A DNA stretch of 23,854 nt from positions 1-23,854 of the forward strand of contig CABIYO010000026.1 of the NCBI GenBank assembly GCA_902362975.1, in the 5' to 3' direction. The stretch's first letter is position 1. Every line of letters starts with the position of its first letter. Positions 23,727 to 23,854 of the stretch are shown here, in pieces. The DNA comes from Caryophanales bacterium. GTDB lineage: Bacteria > Bacillota > Bacilli > Exiguobacteriales > Exiguobacteriaceae. The translations under genes were made by a program, and so were the position numbers. The notes beneath the pieces are model-generated. The model searched no databases. It saw only the letters and a list, made by a program, of their open reading frames with translations, and had not been told where the DNA came from.

Positions 23727-23854
23727 ACAATTATGCCTTTACCGGATTCCCGGGTTTTTTAGCAGGAAAATTAATTGAACACCTCGCTTCGCTACCGCAT
23801 CAAATCGGAGTCATCTACGCCTTGCATCTTCCGAACCAACAACGTGATGCAGAA
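23723..23854 (+). CDS. NAD(P)-binding SDR/epimerase-type protein, 5' part only
   Basis: The first 44 codons of a gene cut by the window edge. It begins MNNYAFTGFPGFLAGKLIEH, a Rossmann opening with the TGxxGxxxxx nucleotide-binding loop of extended short-chain dehydrogenases. The ATG (23723-23725) overlaps the kinase stop in an ATGA arrangement, so the two are probably co-translated. No separate strong ribosome site is seen, which fits coupling. Substrate and full length cannot be judged. Confidence 0.75.
   Translation, partial: MNNYAFTGFPGFLAGKLIEHLASLPHQIGVIYALHLPNQQRDAE

Overview
The window looks like the chromosome of a low-to-mid GC Bacillota bacterium, most likely Exiguobacterium or a close relative. 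This is inferred from the gene families and control style (AGGAGG ribosome sites, CIRCE, T-box, S-box, PucR-type adeR beside ald, YuiD-like and DUF1836 genes). No rRNA, tRNA or CRISPR array was seen.

Region 1, about 1-7150, is accessory DNA. It opens with the 3' part of a TnpB-type guide-RNA element, then an AT-rich Hsp20 gene under a perfect CIRCE operator. After that come few proteins and much structured, repeated DNA. There are two copies of a ~580-nt RNA element (1371-1932 continuing at 2346-2363, and 3470-4058) that resemble HEARO/IscB omega RNA. There are two complete ~414-bp IS200/IS605-like elements (1933-2345 and 6527-6940) that keep both ends and the guide-RNA end but have lost tnpB. 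One of these sits inside the right end of the first HEARO-like element. Between them are a small minus-strand DNA-binding-type protein, a 95-aa conserved hypothetical, a further hairpin-rich block (4066-4303), a remnant reading frame, and a ribbon-helix-helix plasmid-type protein. A compact locus at 5244-5958 has the layout of a type III toxin-antitoxin system: extended -10 promoter, three 43-44-nt repeats with covarying stems, a terminator, then a ToxN/CptN-like endoribonuclease gene. A 46-aa lysine-rich protein converges on it across a 22-bp hairpin. A short inverted-repeat element (about 6965-7146) closes the region.

Region 2, about 7150-23854, is ordinary core chromosome with well-spaced genes and terminators. 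argS (minus) is controlled by a T-box. A membrane diguanylate cyclase follows, then an NhaC-family transporter behind a SAM-I riboswitch, which points to methionine transport (MetT-like) rather than sodium/proton exchange. Next are a TVP38/DedA-like membrane protein (minus), trhO (tRNA hydroxylase), a YuiD-like divergent PAP2 protein, adeR and ald (alanine catabolism, with similar 18-nt palindromes before both), murB (minus), a CTP-dependent lipid-kinase-like membrane protein (minus), a DUF1836 regulator, a 160-aa protein of unknown role (minus), a membrane-anchored Mrr-type nuclease (minus), a soluble multi-PAS histidine kinase, and the start of an SDR-type gene overlapping the kinase stop codon.

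The most interesting parts are the candidate type III toxin-antitoxin locus and the co-occurrence of non-coding halves of two different RNA-guided nuclease families with no nuclease gene in the window. All family names come from reading motifs by eye; no database search was run.
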